Assembly (NCBI GenBank): GCA_934590325.1
Contig: CAKTOW010000001.1
Coordinates: 198,688-262,687, forward strand
DNA: 64,000 nucleotides
From: an uncultured Oscillospiraceae bacterium
Lineage (GTDB): Bacteria > Bacillota > Clostridia > Oscillospirales > Oscillospiraceae
Direction: 5' to 3'
The notes below the pieces were generated by a model. It was not told where the DNA came from, made no database searches, and saw nothing but the letters and a program-made list of their open reading frames with translations. Each line of letters starts with the position of its first letter. Within the stretch, counting starts at the first letter, position 1. This document shows positions 31,754-40,365 of the stretch, in pieces. Made by a program: the position numbers and the translations under genes.

Positions 31754-32878
31754 ATGGCAGTTATTGAGTACGACGAGTATAAGCAGAAGCTGCTGGCTCT
31801 GGAGCCTACGCTGGGCGAGCTGGAAAAGGCACTGGGTATCCCCAAGGCGCGGGAGGAGCTTGCCGAGCTCCAGAAGGAGACGGAGAAGGAGGGCTTCTGG
31901 AACGATCTGGAGCGGAGCCAGCAGGTGAGCCGCCAGGTGAAGCGCCTGGAGAACAAGATCAAGAAGCACGACAAGCTGGTCAGTGAGTGGGAGGACACCC
32001 TGACCCTGTGCGAGATGGCCCAGGAGGAGGACGACCCCAGCCAGCTGGAGGAGGTCACCACCGGGTACGAGACCCTGGAAAAGGAGATCAGCGAACGCCG
32101 TCTAGCCGCGCTGCTCAGCGGCGAGTACGACGCCAACAACGCCATCCTCACCTTCCACGCCGGCGCGGGCGGCACCGAGGCCCAGGACTGGACGGAGATG
32201 CTGTACCGTATGTACACCCGCTGGGCGGAGCGCCACGGCTACACCTACCAGCTGATGGACTACGAGGCCGGCGATGAGGCGGGCATCAAATCCGCCACTA
32301 TCCTCATCGAGGGCGAGAACGCCTACGGCTACCTGAAGAGCGAGAACGGCGTACACCGGCTGGTGCGCGTGAGCCCCTTCGATGCCAACGCGCGGCGCCA
32401 GACCAGCTTTGCCGCGCTGGAGGTCATGCCGGAGCTGGACGACGACAGCGAGATCGAGATACGCCCCGAGGACATCGAGATGCAGGCGTGCCGTTCCTCC
32501 GGCGCAGGCGGCCAGCACATCAACAAGACCTCCTCCGCCGTCCGTCTGACCCACCTGCCCACGGGCATCGTGGTGTTCTGCCAGACGGAGCGCAGCCAGT
32601 TCCAGAACCGGGACAACGCCATGAAGATGCTGCGGGCCAAGCTGGCGGAGCTGAAGCTGCAGCAGCACGCGGAGAAGATCAGCGACCTGAAGGGTGTGCA
32701 GATGAAGATCGAGTGGGGCAGCCAGATACGCTCCTACGTGTTCATGCCCTACACCCTGGCCAAGGACACCCGCACCGGCTACGAGATGGGCAACATCCAG
32801 GCGGTGATGGACGGCGACATCGACGGCTTTATCAACGCCTACCTGACCGCCGCTGCCAACGGCGAGATCAAGAAGTAA
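31754..32878 (+). CDS. prfB: Peptide chain release factor 2
   Basis: 374 residues. It recognises UGA/UAA stop codons: the tripeptide SPF (VRVSPFDANARRQ, residues about 206-208) is RF2-specific. The GGQ motif that triggers hydrolysis is at residues 252-254 (SSGAGGQHINKTSSAV). The whole gene is one continuous frame from MAVIEYDEYKQKL, with no internal UGA and no CUUUGA-type shift site in the first 60 codons. Most bacterial prfB genes need a programmed +1 frameshift near codon 25, so autoregulation by RF2 level is absent here. AAGGAG precedes the ATG at 31754. Confidence 0.95.
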   Translation: MAVIEYDEYKQKLLALEPTLGELEKALGIPKAREELAELQKETEKEGFWNDLERSQQVSRQVKRLENKIKKHDKLVSEWEDTLTLCEMAQEEDDPSQLEEVTTGYETLEKEISERRLAALLSGEYDANNAILTFHAGAGGTEAQDWTEMLYRMYTRWAERHGYTYQLMDYEAGDEAGIKSATILIEGENAYGYLKSENGVHRLVRVSPFDANARRQTSFAALEVMPELDDDSEIEIRPEDIEMQACRSSGAGGQHINKTSSAVRLTHLPTGIVVFCQTERSQFQNRDNAMKMLRAKLAELKLQQHAEKISDLKGVQMKIEWGSQIRSYVFMPYTLAKDTRTGYEMGNIQAVMDGDIDGFINAYLTAAANGEIKK

Positions 32879-32883
32879 AATGC

Positions 32884-32914
32884 AGGGAGACCGCTGCGCG
32901 GTCTCCCTTTTTTC
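32884..32914 (+). terminator. Terminator of prfB
   Basis: AGGGAGACCGC / GCGGTCTCCCT with loop TGC and a T6 run. Confidence 0.9.
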
Positions 32915-32930
32915 GTAGGGAAAGCGGCTC

Positions 32931-33092
32931 TTATGAGCCGCTTTCTTCTGTTTTGTCGGGCGCGGCGGCCTCCGCCGCCTTATCCTTGCCGATGTACAGC
33001 TCCTCGCAGGTCTGCTGCGCCTTGATCAGCATATCCATAGCCTGCTCCGTGGCGTTGACCATCGTCAGATACATCTTCTTATAGTCCGGCAT
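32931..33092 (-). CDS. Small conserved-looking protein (53 aa)
   Basis: MPDYKKMYLTMVNATEQAMD then MLIKAQQTCEELYIGKDKAA and an acidic tail. One long amphipathic helix is predicted by eye. The ATG at 33090-33092 has GGGGGTG upstream. The frame resembles small helical proteins often seen near XRE regulators in clostridial genomes and prophages; function unknown. Its promoter (TTGCGT 33137-33142, 17 bases, TATAAT 33114-33119) carries the operator dyad shared with the divergent XRE gene. Confidence 0.7.
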   Translation of the reverse strand: MPDYKKMYLTMVNATEQAMDMLIKAQQTCEELYIGKDKAAEAAAPDKTEESGS

Positions 33093-33113
33093 AGTTTCAC
33101 CCCCTTTTGGCAC

Positions 33114-33160
33114 ATTATATCTGAAATCAAGATAAAACGCAATATCTTGATTAAAGATAT
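33114..33160. promoter_or_regulatory. Divergent promoter with 10-bp operator dyad
   Basis: AATCAAGATA (33125-33134) and its exact complement TATCTTGATT (33143-33152), 8 bases apart, lie over the -35 of the minus-strand promoter. A further half-site, AAGATAT, follows at 33154-33160. Likely binding site for the XRE protein. Confidence 0.75.
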
Positions 33161-33179
33161 TTTATGCTGTCATCGGGTG

Positions 33180-33425
33180 ATGAAAATGCGGTATGAAGTT
33201 CTTCGGTACGAAACGATACGCGATTTACGAATCGACGCCGGGCTGACACAACGGGAAGTCGCGGAGTATCTCAATATCAAGCAGAACACATATTCACAGT
33301 ACGAGATAGGTGTGCTGAACTATCCGGTAGATGTATTGTGCCGACTGGCGGACTACTATCACGTTAGCGTGGACTATCTGCTGGGGCGGACGGATGAAAA
33401 GACACCCTATCCGAAGAAGAAATAA
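33180..33425 (+). CDS. XRE-family helix-turn-helix regulator
   Basis: 81 residues, a single Cro/C1-type HTH: IRDLRIDAGLTQREVAEYLN, IKQNTYSQYEIGVLNYPVDV, LCRLADYYHVSVDYLLGRTD. The VDYLLGRTD ending is a common single-domain XRE signature. The ATG at 33180 is preferred over an upstream TTG in the operator. It probably represses itself and the divergent 53-aa gene through the dyad at 33125-33152. Confidence 0.88.
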   Translation: MKMRYEVLRYETIRDLRIDAGLTQREVAEYLNIKQNTYSQYEIGVLNYPVDVLCRLADYYHVSVDYLLGRTDEKTPYPKKK

Positions 33426-33461
33426 AAAAAGAACCGGCTGACGCCGGTTCTTTTTTTATTC
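33424..33461 (+). terminator. Terminator between XRE gene and thiolase
   Basis: AAAAAAAGAACCGGC / GCCGGTTCTTTTTTT with loop TGAC; symmetric, so bidirectional. Confidence 0.9.
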
Positions 33462-33476
33462 GCTTTTTGCGTCGGT

Positions 33477-34733
33477 TCAGCACTTCTCGAACACCACTGC
33501 GGTGCCCATGCCGCCGCCGATGCACAGGGTGGCCAGGCCCTTCTTGGCCTCGGGGCGCTTCTGCATCTCGTGCAGCAGGGTGACGATGATACGGGCACCG
33601 GAGGCACCCACGGGGTGACCCAGGGCGATAGCGCCGCCGTTGACGTTGACCTTGCTCATGTCAAAGTGCAGCTCGCGGGCCACAGCGATGGACTGGGCGG
33701 CAAAGGCCTCGTTGGCCTCGATCAGGTCGATGTCGTCGATGGTGACGCCGGCCTTCTTCATGGCATTGCGGGAAGCCACCACGGGGCCGACGCCCATGAT
33801 CTTGGGATCCACGCCGCCCTGGCCCCAGCCGATCAGCTTCGCCATGGGCTTCAGACCGTACTTCTCCACAGCCTCGCCGGAGGCCAGCACGATGGCGGCA
33901 GCGCCGTCATTGATACCGGAGGCGTTGGCGGCGGTGACGCGCTGGGTGCCCTTGTCAGCGGCATCCTGTGCGCCGGTGATCTCGAAGGTGTTGACCACCT
34001 GGGGATTGGGGGACTCGGGACCCACGGGGAACGCGCCCTTCAGCTTGGCGATACCCTCGGCGGTGACGCCCTCCTTGGGATACTCGTCCTTGGCGAAGGG
34101 AACCATGTCCTTCTTGACCTTGATCATCACGGGGACGATCTCATCGTCAAAGCGGCCGGAATCGCGGGCGGCGCAGGCCTTCTGCTGGGAGGCGGCGGCG
34201 AAAGCGTCCTGCTCGGCACGGGTAATGCCCCAGATGTCGTTGATATTCTCGGCGGTGGTGCCCATGTGGTAGTTGTTATACGCGTCCCACAGACCGTCCT
34301 TGATCATGGTGTCCACCAGCTTCTTATCGCCCATGCGGGCACCCCAGCGGGCGTCCATGGAGGCGAAGGGAGCGGCACTCATGTTCTCGGTACCGCCGCA
34401 GACGACGATGTCGCTGTCGCCGGCCAGAATGGAGCGGGCACCCTCGATGACGGACTTCATGCCGGAGCCGCAGACCATGCCCACGGTGTAAGCGGGAACG
34501 GAATAGGGGATACCAGCCTTGATGGAGACCTGGCGCGCCACGTTCTGGCCCTGGGCAGCGGTCAGGATGCAGCCGAACATCAGCTCATCCACGTTCTCAG
34601 GCGCCACGTTTGCACGCTTCAGAGCCTCCTTGACCACCACGGCGCCCATCTCGGCGGCGGGGGTGTTCTTCAGGGAGCCGCCAAAGGAACCGATGGCGGT
34701 GCGGCAGCAGTTGACAACATACAGGTCTTTCAT
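33477..34733 (-). CDS. Acetyl-CoA C-acetyltransferase (thiolase)
   Basis: 418 residues. It condenses two acetyl-CoA to acetoacetyl-CoA, or the reverse, the entry step of butyrate formation in clostridia. Catalytic residues are all present: Cys88 in GMVCGSGMKS, the His in NGGAIALGHPVGASGARI and the Cys in TLCIGGGMGTAVV. There is an insertion of about 25 residues between EGIAKLKGAF and TAANASGINDGAA, containing ESPNPQVVNTFEITGAQDAA, compared with about 392 residues for typical clostridial ThlA. The ATG follows AGGAGGTAACTTTC. It stands alone, with no other butyrate genes nearby. Confidence 0.93.
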   Translation of the reverse strand: MKDLYVVNCCRTAIGSFGGSLKNTPAAEMGAVVVKEALKRANVAPENVDELMFGCILTAAQGQNVARQVSIKAGIPYSVPAYTVGMVCGSGMKSVIEGARSILAGDSDIVVCGGTENMSAAPFASMDARWGARMGDKKLVDTMIKDGLWDAYNNYHMGTTAENINDIWGITRAEQDAFAAASQQKACAARDSGRFDDEIVPVMIKVKKDMVPFAKDEYPKEGVTAEGIAKLKGAFPVGPESPNPQVVNTFEITGAQDAADKGTQRVTAANASGINDGAAAIVLASGEAVEKYGLKPMAKLIGWGQGGVDPKIMGVGPVVASRNAMKKAGVTIDDIDLIEANEAFAAQSIAVARELHFDMSKVNVNGGAIALGHPVGASGARIIVTLLHEMQKRPEAKKGLATLCIGGGMGTAVVFEKC

Positions 34734-34800
34734 GAAAGTTACCTCCTATAAAATATGTTGAGATCATTATAGAACAAAGGCTCACGCCTGTCTACCCCTT

Positions 34801-34829
34801 ATGATAGTCACAATTTTAACAATAGTCAA
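34801..34829 (-). promoter_or_regulatory. Promoter of the thiolase gene
   Basis: Minus strand -35 TTGACT (34824-34829), 17-base spacer, -10 TATCAT (34801-34806). Confidence 0.7.
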
Positions 34830-34914
34830 TCCCAAATTGCAACTTCGTTAAAAAATCGTCAAATCCGGCAGAAACGGGCGGCGTTTCCCGTCATTTTGAC
34901 GAACCGGAGGATCC

Positions 34915-36021
34915 TTACGCCGCCGGGTCCGCCGGGGTATCCTCCGCGTCCGCGTCGGTGCCGGTCCGGGCGTCGGCGGGCTCCATGGCCGCCTCCATCT
35001 CCGCGCGGAGCTGGGTCAGCTTCTCGTAGAAGGTGCCCACGTCCAGAGCGTCATAGAGCTTGCTGTTGGTGACCACGGCGGCGGAGTCCAGCTTGCTCTC
35101 GAACAGCACATCGAAGTAGGTCTCCGCCACGGCGGCAAGATCGGTGTCGGCGCGGAGCACCACGAAGCAGGTGCCCTCGCCGTAGGGATCGATGACGGCG
35201 GTCATATCGCCCACCGCCAGGGCGGACATGGCCTCGCTGAGGGCGTCGCCCTCGGCATAGGCCAGGGTAACGATGCCGTCGGCCACCTGCTGCAGCTCAT
35301 CGCAGATCAGCATGTACTCGGTCTCCTTGTCCTCCGCCGCCTGCCAGCGGTCCAGCAGATCGGCGGCCATGGTGTCGGCGTTGTCCCCGGTGATCTTGAG
35401 GACATAGACGCTGATGTAGCCCTGCTGGGCGGCGTAGTCGCTGAGGGTCTTGTCGTCGGGGTACAGAGCGGTGCCGGGGGTGCAGAAGGCCTGGTACAGA
35501 TCACGGTAGAGGTACTGCACCTCCAGCATGGCGTTGTTGGTCTCCTCGCTGACGCCCACCAGCGCCAGCTGCTGCAGGTAGGCCTCCTCGCTGCCGTAGT
35601 AGTCCACATACTGCTGGCGCTGGGCGGCCAGCTGCGCGCGGTCGGCATCGGTCAGGGTCACGCCCTCCTGCTGGGCCCAGGCGCGGATGACGGCGTACTG
35701 CTTCACGGTCTCGATGGCCTCGATCTTCACGTACTCGCCGTAGGTCATGCCGTCCTCGCTGACCTGGGCGCTCCAGTCCACGTCGGGGATGCGGCTGGAG
35801 ATGTACTGACAGGCGTAGTCCACCCAGCGGAGGTACTCCTCGCAGGTGACGGTCTGTCCGCTGACCACCAGCATCTCGCCGTCCGGGTGCAGGCCGCTGG
35901 CCTGGTACAGCAGGCCGTCGGTGCTCTTGCCGCCCTTCATGCCGCCGGTGAGGGCGAAGGCGCCCACCAGTATCACGGACGCCAGCGCGCCCGCCAAAAA
36001 GCGTATCCAGTTGTTTTTCAT
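34915..36021 (-). CDS. PrsA/SurA-like membrane-anchored foldase candidate
   Basis: 368 residues: a signal-anchor helix (IRFLAGALASVILVGAFALTG), then a SurA-N-like helical chaperone region (EEYLRWVDYACQYISS, YGEYVKIEAIETVKQYAVI, ADRAQLAAQRQQYVDYYG) and a C-terminal region that could hold a degenerate parvulin domain (YISVYVLKITGDN, ALAVGDMTAVIDPYGEGTCF). No Cys lipobox, unlike classical PrsA. The start overlaps the mfd stop by 4 bases, so the two are cotranslated. The acidic tail is Asp/Thr/Ala-rich. Confidence 0.7.
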   Translation of the reverse strand: MKNNWIRFLAGALASVILVGAFALTGGMKGGKSTDGLLYQASGLHPDGEMLVVSGQTVTCEEYLRWVDYACQYISSRIPDVDWSAQVSEDGMTYGEYVKIEAIETVKQYAVIRAWAQQEGVTLTDADRAQLAAQRQQYVDYYGSEEAYLQQLALVGVSEETNNAMLEVQYLYRDLYQAFCTPGTALYPDDKTLSDYAAQQGYISVYVLKITGDNADTMAADLLDRWQAAEDKETEYMLICDELQQVADGIVTLAYAEGDALSEAMSALAVGDMTAVIDPYGEGTCFVVLRADTDLAAVAETYFDVLFESKLDSAAVVTNSKLYDALDVGTFYEKLTQLRAEMEAAMEPADARTGTDADAEDTPADPAA

Positions 36022-39000
36022 GGTTCAGTTCCTCCCTGAGAGGGCTGCGCCCCCTCCGTCTGCTGTGTGTTGTTTTCGTGGAGCCGCAGGGCGTCCACCA
36101 GACCGCCGGCGGCGGTCAGGGGGTCCTCCTGGGGCTGCAGGTACAGTGTCAGGCGCGGCGACGCGCCGGCGGCCAGCTGGGTGCGGCTGCGGTAGGCAGC
36201 CATGGTGCACACCGCCAGCAGGGCGGCCGCGTCCACCCGCTGGTCGAAGCTGAAGACCAGCTGGCGTCCCTTCTGGGTGATGTCGGTGATGCCCCGCTCC
36301 ATGGCGGCGGCACGGAGCAGCGCCACGGACAGCAGCGCCTCCACCGCCGGGGGCAGGTCGCCGTAGCGGTCCAGCAGCTCGTCGGTGAGCTCGTCGCGGT
36401 CCTCCGCCGTGCGGAGGGCGGCAATGCGCCGGTAGAGGTCCATCCGCTGCTCGGCGGCGGGGACGTAGCCCTCCGGGATATAGGCCGCCACGGTGATGTC
36501 GGCGGAGCACTCCACGCGGGCGGGTACGGTCTTGCCCTGCTGCTCCAGAACGGCGTCGTTCAGCAGCTTCAGGTACATGTCGTAGCCCACGGACATCATA
36601 TAGCCGGACTGCTCGGGGCCCAGCAGGTTTCCGGCGCCGCGTATCTCCAGGTCGCGCATGGCGATGCGGAAGCCGGAGCCGAACTCCACGTACTCGCGGA
36701 TGGCGGTGAGCCGCTTGGCGGCCACCTCGGTGAGCACCTTCCCGGTACGGTAGGTCAGATAGGCGTAGGCGCGGCGGGCGGAGCGGCCGATGCGGCCGCG
36801 TATCTGGTGCAGCTGGCTCAGGCCCATGTTGTCCGCGTCCTCGATGATGAGGGTGTTGACGTTGGGGATGTCGATGCCGGTCTCGATGATGGTGGTACAC
36901 ACCAGCACGTCGATGTCCCCCTCGGCCATGCGGGACATGACGCCGCTCAGCTCGCCCTCGGCCATTTTGCCGTGGGCGGTCTCCACCGCCACGTCGTCGC
37001 CCAGCATTTCCCGCAGGCGGACGGCGGTGGCGTCGATGCTGTCCACCCGGTTGTGCAGATAGTACACCTGACCGCCACGGCTCAGCTCACGGCGTATGGC
37101 GTCCGTCAGGATGCCCCAGTCGTGCTCCAGCACGTAGGTCTGCACCGGCTGGCGGTCCTGTGGCGGCTGCTCGATGGTGCTCATGTCGCGGATGCCGGAC
37201 ATGGCCATATTCAGCGTGCGGGGGATGGGCGTGGCGGAGAGCGTCAGCGTGTCCACCTGCCGCGCACGCTCACGGAGCTTCTCCTTATGGGTGACGCCGA
37301 AGCGCTGCTCCTCGTCGATGATGAGCAGGCCCAGGTCCTTGAACTCCACGTTCTTGCTCAGCAGCTTGTGGGTACCTATCAGCAGGTCCACACGGCCGTC
37401 CTTCACACGCTCCAGCACGTCCCTGACCTGCTTGGGGCTGCGGAACCGTGACAGCACCTCCACCGTCACAGGGAACGCCCGGAACCGGGCGGCGGCGGTG
37501 GCGTAGTGCTGCTGGGCCAGCACGGTGGTGGGCACCAGGATGGCGGCCTGCTTGCCGTCCAGGATGCACTTCATGGCGGCGCGGAGGGCCACCTCCGTCT
37601 TGCCGTAGCCCACATCGCCGCAGAGAAGGCGGTCCATGGGCACGGGCCTTTCCATATCGGCCTTGATGTCCCGGATAGCCGCCAGCTGGTCGTCGGTCTC
37701 CGTGTAGTCAAAGGCCTCCTCAAACTCCTGCTGCCAGGGGGAATCCGGCGAGAAGGCGAAGCCGCCCAGCCGCTGCCGCTCGGCATACAGCTTTATCAGG
37801 CCGTCGGCCAGGTCCCTGGCCGCGGCCTTGGCGCGGCGGGTGGTCTTTGTCCACTGGTCGCCGGAGAGCTTGTTCAGCCGGACCTTCTCGTTCTCCTCTC
37901 CCCCGCCGATGTACTTGCTGACAAGGTCAAGGGAGGTGGCCGGGACGTACAGGCAGTCGCTTCCGGCGTACTGTATCTTGATATAGTCCTTCTCCACGCC
38001 GTCCACCGGCAGGCGCAGCATCCCGGCGAAGCGGCCGATGCCGTGGTGGATATGCACCACCAGGTCGCCCACCTCCAGGTCGGCGTAGCTGAGGAGCCGC
38101 TGGCGGCTGTCGGACTTGGGCTGGCGGGGCTTTTTGGCCTTGCCGGACAATGCGCGGGTCAGCTGCCCCTCGGTGAGCACCGCCAGCTTCAGCGCCGGCC
38201 ACTCGCTGCCGGCGGACAGGGCGCCCACGGAGATGAGCACCTGCCCCGGCGCCGGGGCAGCGTCGCCCTCCAGCGCCAGCGCGGCGGGGATGTGCCGGTG
38301 CTGCAGCAGCTCCTGCATATTGCGGCAGCGCACCGCGCCGCCGCACAGCACCAGCACGCCGAAGCCGGTGGTCAAATAGTGGGTGATGTCGGTGGCGGCG
38401 GTGTCCAGACTGCCGCCGTAGCCCGCCAGCTGCTTGGCCCCCACATCCAGCAGCAGCCGGGGCGGGAGCAGATACCGGCTGGTGGGCAGGCTCTCCAGCT
38501 GGCACAGGGCGAAGCGGGAGAGCACGGTCTCCAGCTCCGGTTCGTTCAGGGTCAGGTCACCGAAGGCCCCGGCCATGACGCCGCCCTCCACGGCGGCGGC
38601 CACGTCCTGCCGGGTCTGGAACAGGAACCCCCGCAGGGACTCCTGCACACGCCCGGCCTCGCTGACGCAGATGATGGCATCCGGGGACAAGTAGTCGAAG
38701 GCGGTGGTCTTGTCCGGGTAGACGGCGGCCATATAGCGGTCGCTGCCGGGGGGCGTCACCCCCTGCCGCAGCAGTTCCGCGTCGTCCAGCAAGCGCTGGC
38801 GGGCGGCGGCGTGCTCCTTTTTCAGGCGGCGGGCGGCGTCCTCCATGCGGCGGGCGGTCTCCTCCGCCGCGCCCTCACGGGCAAAGGGCAGCAGCTCGGC
38901 GGCGGGCAGGATGCACACCTGGCGGCGGTTCAGCACCCGCCGCTGGGTGGACACCTCGAACTCGCCCATGCTGTCCAGCTCGTCGTCGAAGAACTCGCAG

Positions 39001-39572
39001 CGGAGGGGGCGCTCCTCACCGGGGGAGAACACGTCCAGTATGCCGCCCCGCAGGGCGAACTGGCCGGGGCCCTCCACCTGGTCGGTACGGGTGTACCCGG
39101 CGGCGGCAAGACGGCCGCAGAGGGCGCGGACGTCGTACTGTCCGCCCACCTCCAGCGTGAAGGACACGTCCAGCAGCACATCCCGGGGCAGGCAGCGCTG
39201 GGTCATGGCGGCGGCGGTGGCCACCACCACGGGCGCGTCGCCCCGGGCCATGCGGTACAGGGCGGACAGGCGGCTGTTCTCCCACTGGCGGCTGTAGGCC
39301 GCCGGGCGCAGCTGCAGCTCCCGCTCCGGCAGGCGCACAGGCTCCGTGTCCAGCAGCACCCGCAGGTCCGCCGCCTGGCGGGCGCACTCCTTCTCGTCGG
39401 CGCACAGGAGCAGCAGCGGGCGCTTTGTCTCCGACGCCACGGCGGCGGAGAGCATAGCCCGGTGCACGGGGGACAGCCCCGTGACGGCGGCGCAGCGGTC
39501 GCGGCCGGTGATGGCCGCGGTGAGCTCACGCAGCTGCGGCAGGGTCAGAAGTTTTTGCAGCAGCCCGGTCAT
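36018..39572 (-). CDS. mfd: Transcription-repair coupling factor
   Basis: 1184 residues, full length. It displaces stalled RNA polymerase and recruits UvrA. Order: UvrB-like N-terminal region with GGILDVFSPGEERPLRCEFF near 165-185, CarD-like RNA-polymerase-interaction domain (LEVGDLVVHIHHGIGRFAGM, about 505-525), DEAD translocase with Walker A CGDVGYGKTEVALRA (about 653) and DEEQRFGVTHKEKL (about 751), helicase motif VI QIRGRIGRSARRAYAY, and the C-terminal TRCF domain (DRYGDLP). The ATG at 39570-39572 has AAAGGAGG upstream. Follows pth on the same strand. Confidence 0.96.
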   Translation of the reverse strand: MTGLLQKLLTLPQLRELTAAITGRDRCAAVTGLSPVHRAMLSAAVASETKRPLLLLCADEKECARQAADLRVLLDTEPVRLPERELQLRPAAYSRQWENSRLSALYRMARGDAPVVVATAAAMTQRCLPRDVLLDVSFTLEVGGQYDVRALCGRLAAAGYTRTDQVEGPGQFALRGGILDVFSPGEERPLRCEFFDDELDSMGEFEVSTQRRVLNRRQVCILPAAELLPFAREGAAEETARRMEDAARRLKKEHAAARQRLLDDAELLRQGVTPPGSDRYMAAVYPDKTTAFDYLSPDAIICVSEAGRVQESLRGFLFQTRQDVAAAVEGGVMAGAFGDLTLNEPELETVLSRFALCQLESLPTSRYLLPPRLLLDVGAKQLAGYGGSLDTAATDITHYLTTGFGVLVLCGGAVRCRNMQELLQHRHIPAALALEGDAAPAPGQVLISVGALSAGSEWPALKLAVLTEGQLTRALSGKAKKPRQPKSDSRQRLLSYADLEVGDLVVHIHHGIGRFAGMLRLPVDGVEKDYIKIQYAGSDCLYVPATSLDLVSKYIGGGEENEKVRLNKLSGDQWTKTTRRAKAAARDLADGLIKLYAERQRLGGFAFSPDSPWQQEFEEAFDYTETDDQLAAIRDIKADMERPVPMDRLLCGDVGYGKTEVALRAAMKCILDGKQAAILVPTTVLAQQHYATAAARFRAFPVTVEVLSRFRSPKQVRDVLERVKDGRVDLLIGTHKLLSKNVEFKDLGLLIIDEEQRFGVTHKEKLRERARQVDTLTLSATPIPRTLNMAMSGIRDMSTIEQPPQDRQPVQTYVLEHDWGILTDAIRRELSRGGQVYYLHNRVDSIDATAVRLREMLGDDVAVETAHGKMAEGELSGVMSRMAEGDIDVLVCTTIIETGIDIPNVNTLIIEDADNMGLSQLHQIRGRIGRSARRAYAYLTYRTGKVLTEVAAKRLTAIREYVEFGSGFRIAMRDLEIRGAGNLLGPEQSGYMMSVGYDMYLKLLNDAVLEQQGKTVPARVECSADITVAAYIPEGYVPAAEQRMDLYRRIAALRTAEDRDELTDELLDRYGDLPPAVEALLSVALLRAAAMERGITDITQKGRQLVFSFDQRVDAAALLAVCTMAAYRSRTQLAAGASPRLTLYLQPQEDPLTAAGGLVDALRLHENNTQQTEGAQPSQGGTEP

Positions 39573-39677
39573 AGGGCGTCCTCCTTTCACGTTTTTCGGG
39601 ATGATCCAAGATCCTTCAAGATCTGTACTTTAAAATGTCCAGATACTTTTAAAGTTTTTTTCAAAAAAATTCCACAT

Positions 39678-40271
39678 TCAATTGTAGCGGTTCATCGCTT
39701 TTTCAGGGCCGTTTTCCACCAAGCATAGTGCAGCGTCGGCGGCGCGGTCCAGCGCTTCCCGCAGTATTTTGGCCTCCTCGCCCTGGGGCTTGCCGATGAC
39801 CCAGTCCACCATCTCGTGGTCCGGGTGGTCGGGCATCCCCACACCCACCTTGATGCGGGGGAAAGCGTCGGTACCCAGGTGCTGGATGATGTTCTTCAGG
39901 CCGTTGTGGCCGCCGGCGGAGCCGCTTTTGCGGATGCGCAGCTTGCCCACGGGCAGGGACACGTCGTCGGAGATGACCAGCACATGGTCGGCGGGCACCT
40001 TGTAAAAGCGGGCGGCCTCGCCCACGGACTCGCCGGAGAGGTTCATGTAGGTCTGGGGCTTCATCACCAGTATTTTATGCCCGCGGTAGTCCAGCATACC
40101 CGTCCAGGCCTTGAAGCGCAGCTTATTCAGGGTGAATTTTTCCTTTTCCATCAGGCTGTCCAGCGCCAGCCAGCCCATGTTGTGGCGGGTGGATTCGTAC
40201 TTGGTGCCGGGATTACCCAGCCCCACCAGCAGCCACTCCACGCCGCCGCTGCCGTTGCGGTTGAAAAACAA
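39678..40271 (-). CDS. pth: Peptidyl-tRNA hydrolase
   Basis: 197 residues. It recycles peptidyl-tRNA. Landmarks: LLVGLGNPGTKYESTRHNMG with catalytic His, MKPQTYMNLSGESV, VISDDVSLPVGKLRIRK with catalytic Asp and GSAGGHNGLKNI. The gene appears to start with TTG at 40269-40271, because AAGGAGG lies 8 bases upstream and no in-frame ATG is available; this leaves a short 12-residue extension before VEWLLVGLGNPG. Ends about 100 bases before mfd. Confidence 0.95.
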   Translation of the reverse strand: MFFNRNGSGGVEWLLVGLGNPGTKYESTRHNMGWLALDSLMEKEKFTLNKLRFKAWTGMLDYRGHKILVMKPQTYMNLSGESVGEAARFYKVPADHVLVISDDVSLPVGKLRIRKSGSAGGHNGLKNIIQHLGTDAFPRIKVGVGMPDHPDHEMVDWVIGKPQGEEAKILREALDRAADAALCLVENGPEKAMNRYN

Positions 40272-40301
40272 GGCATTCGCCTCCTTGTATCAAAAATGTA
40301 A

Positions 40302-40338
40302 AATATAGAGGGACTGCATACGCAGTCCCTCTATTATA
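40302..40338 (-). terminator. Terminator of prs
   Basis: ATAGAGGGACTGC / GCAGTCCCTCTAT with loop ATAC (TATG-like on either strand), followed on the minus strand by TTTTACATTTTTG. Confidence 0.85.
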
Positions 40339-40365
40339 CCACTGTCTCGCCGGTTTGGAAAGGGT

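Noticed and set aside
37506..39728. 740-codon plus-strand open frame opposite mfd
   Set aside because: Mirror frame of mfd codons; composition (Gly, Gln, His, Leu) is not protein-like and mfd is certain.
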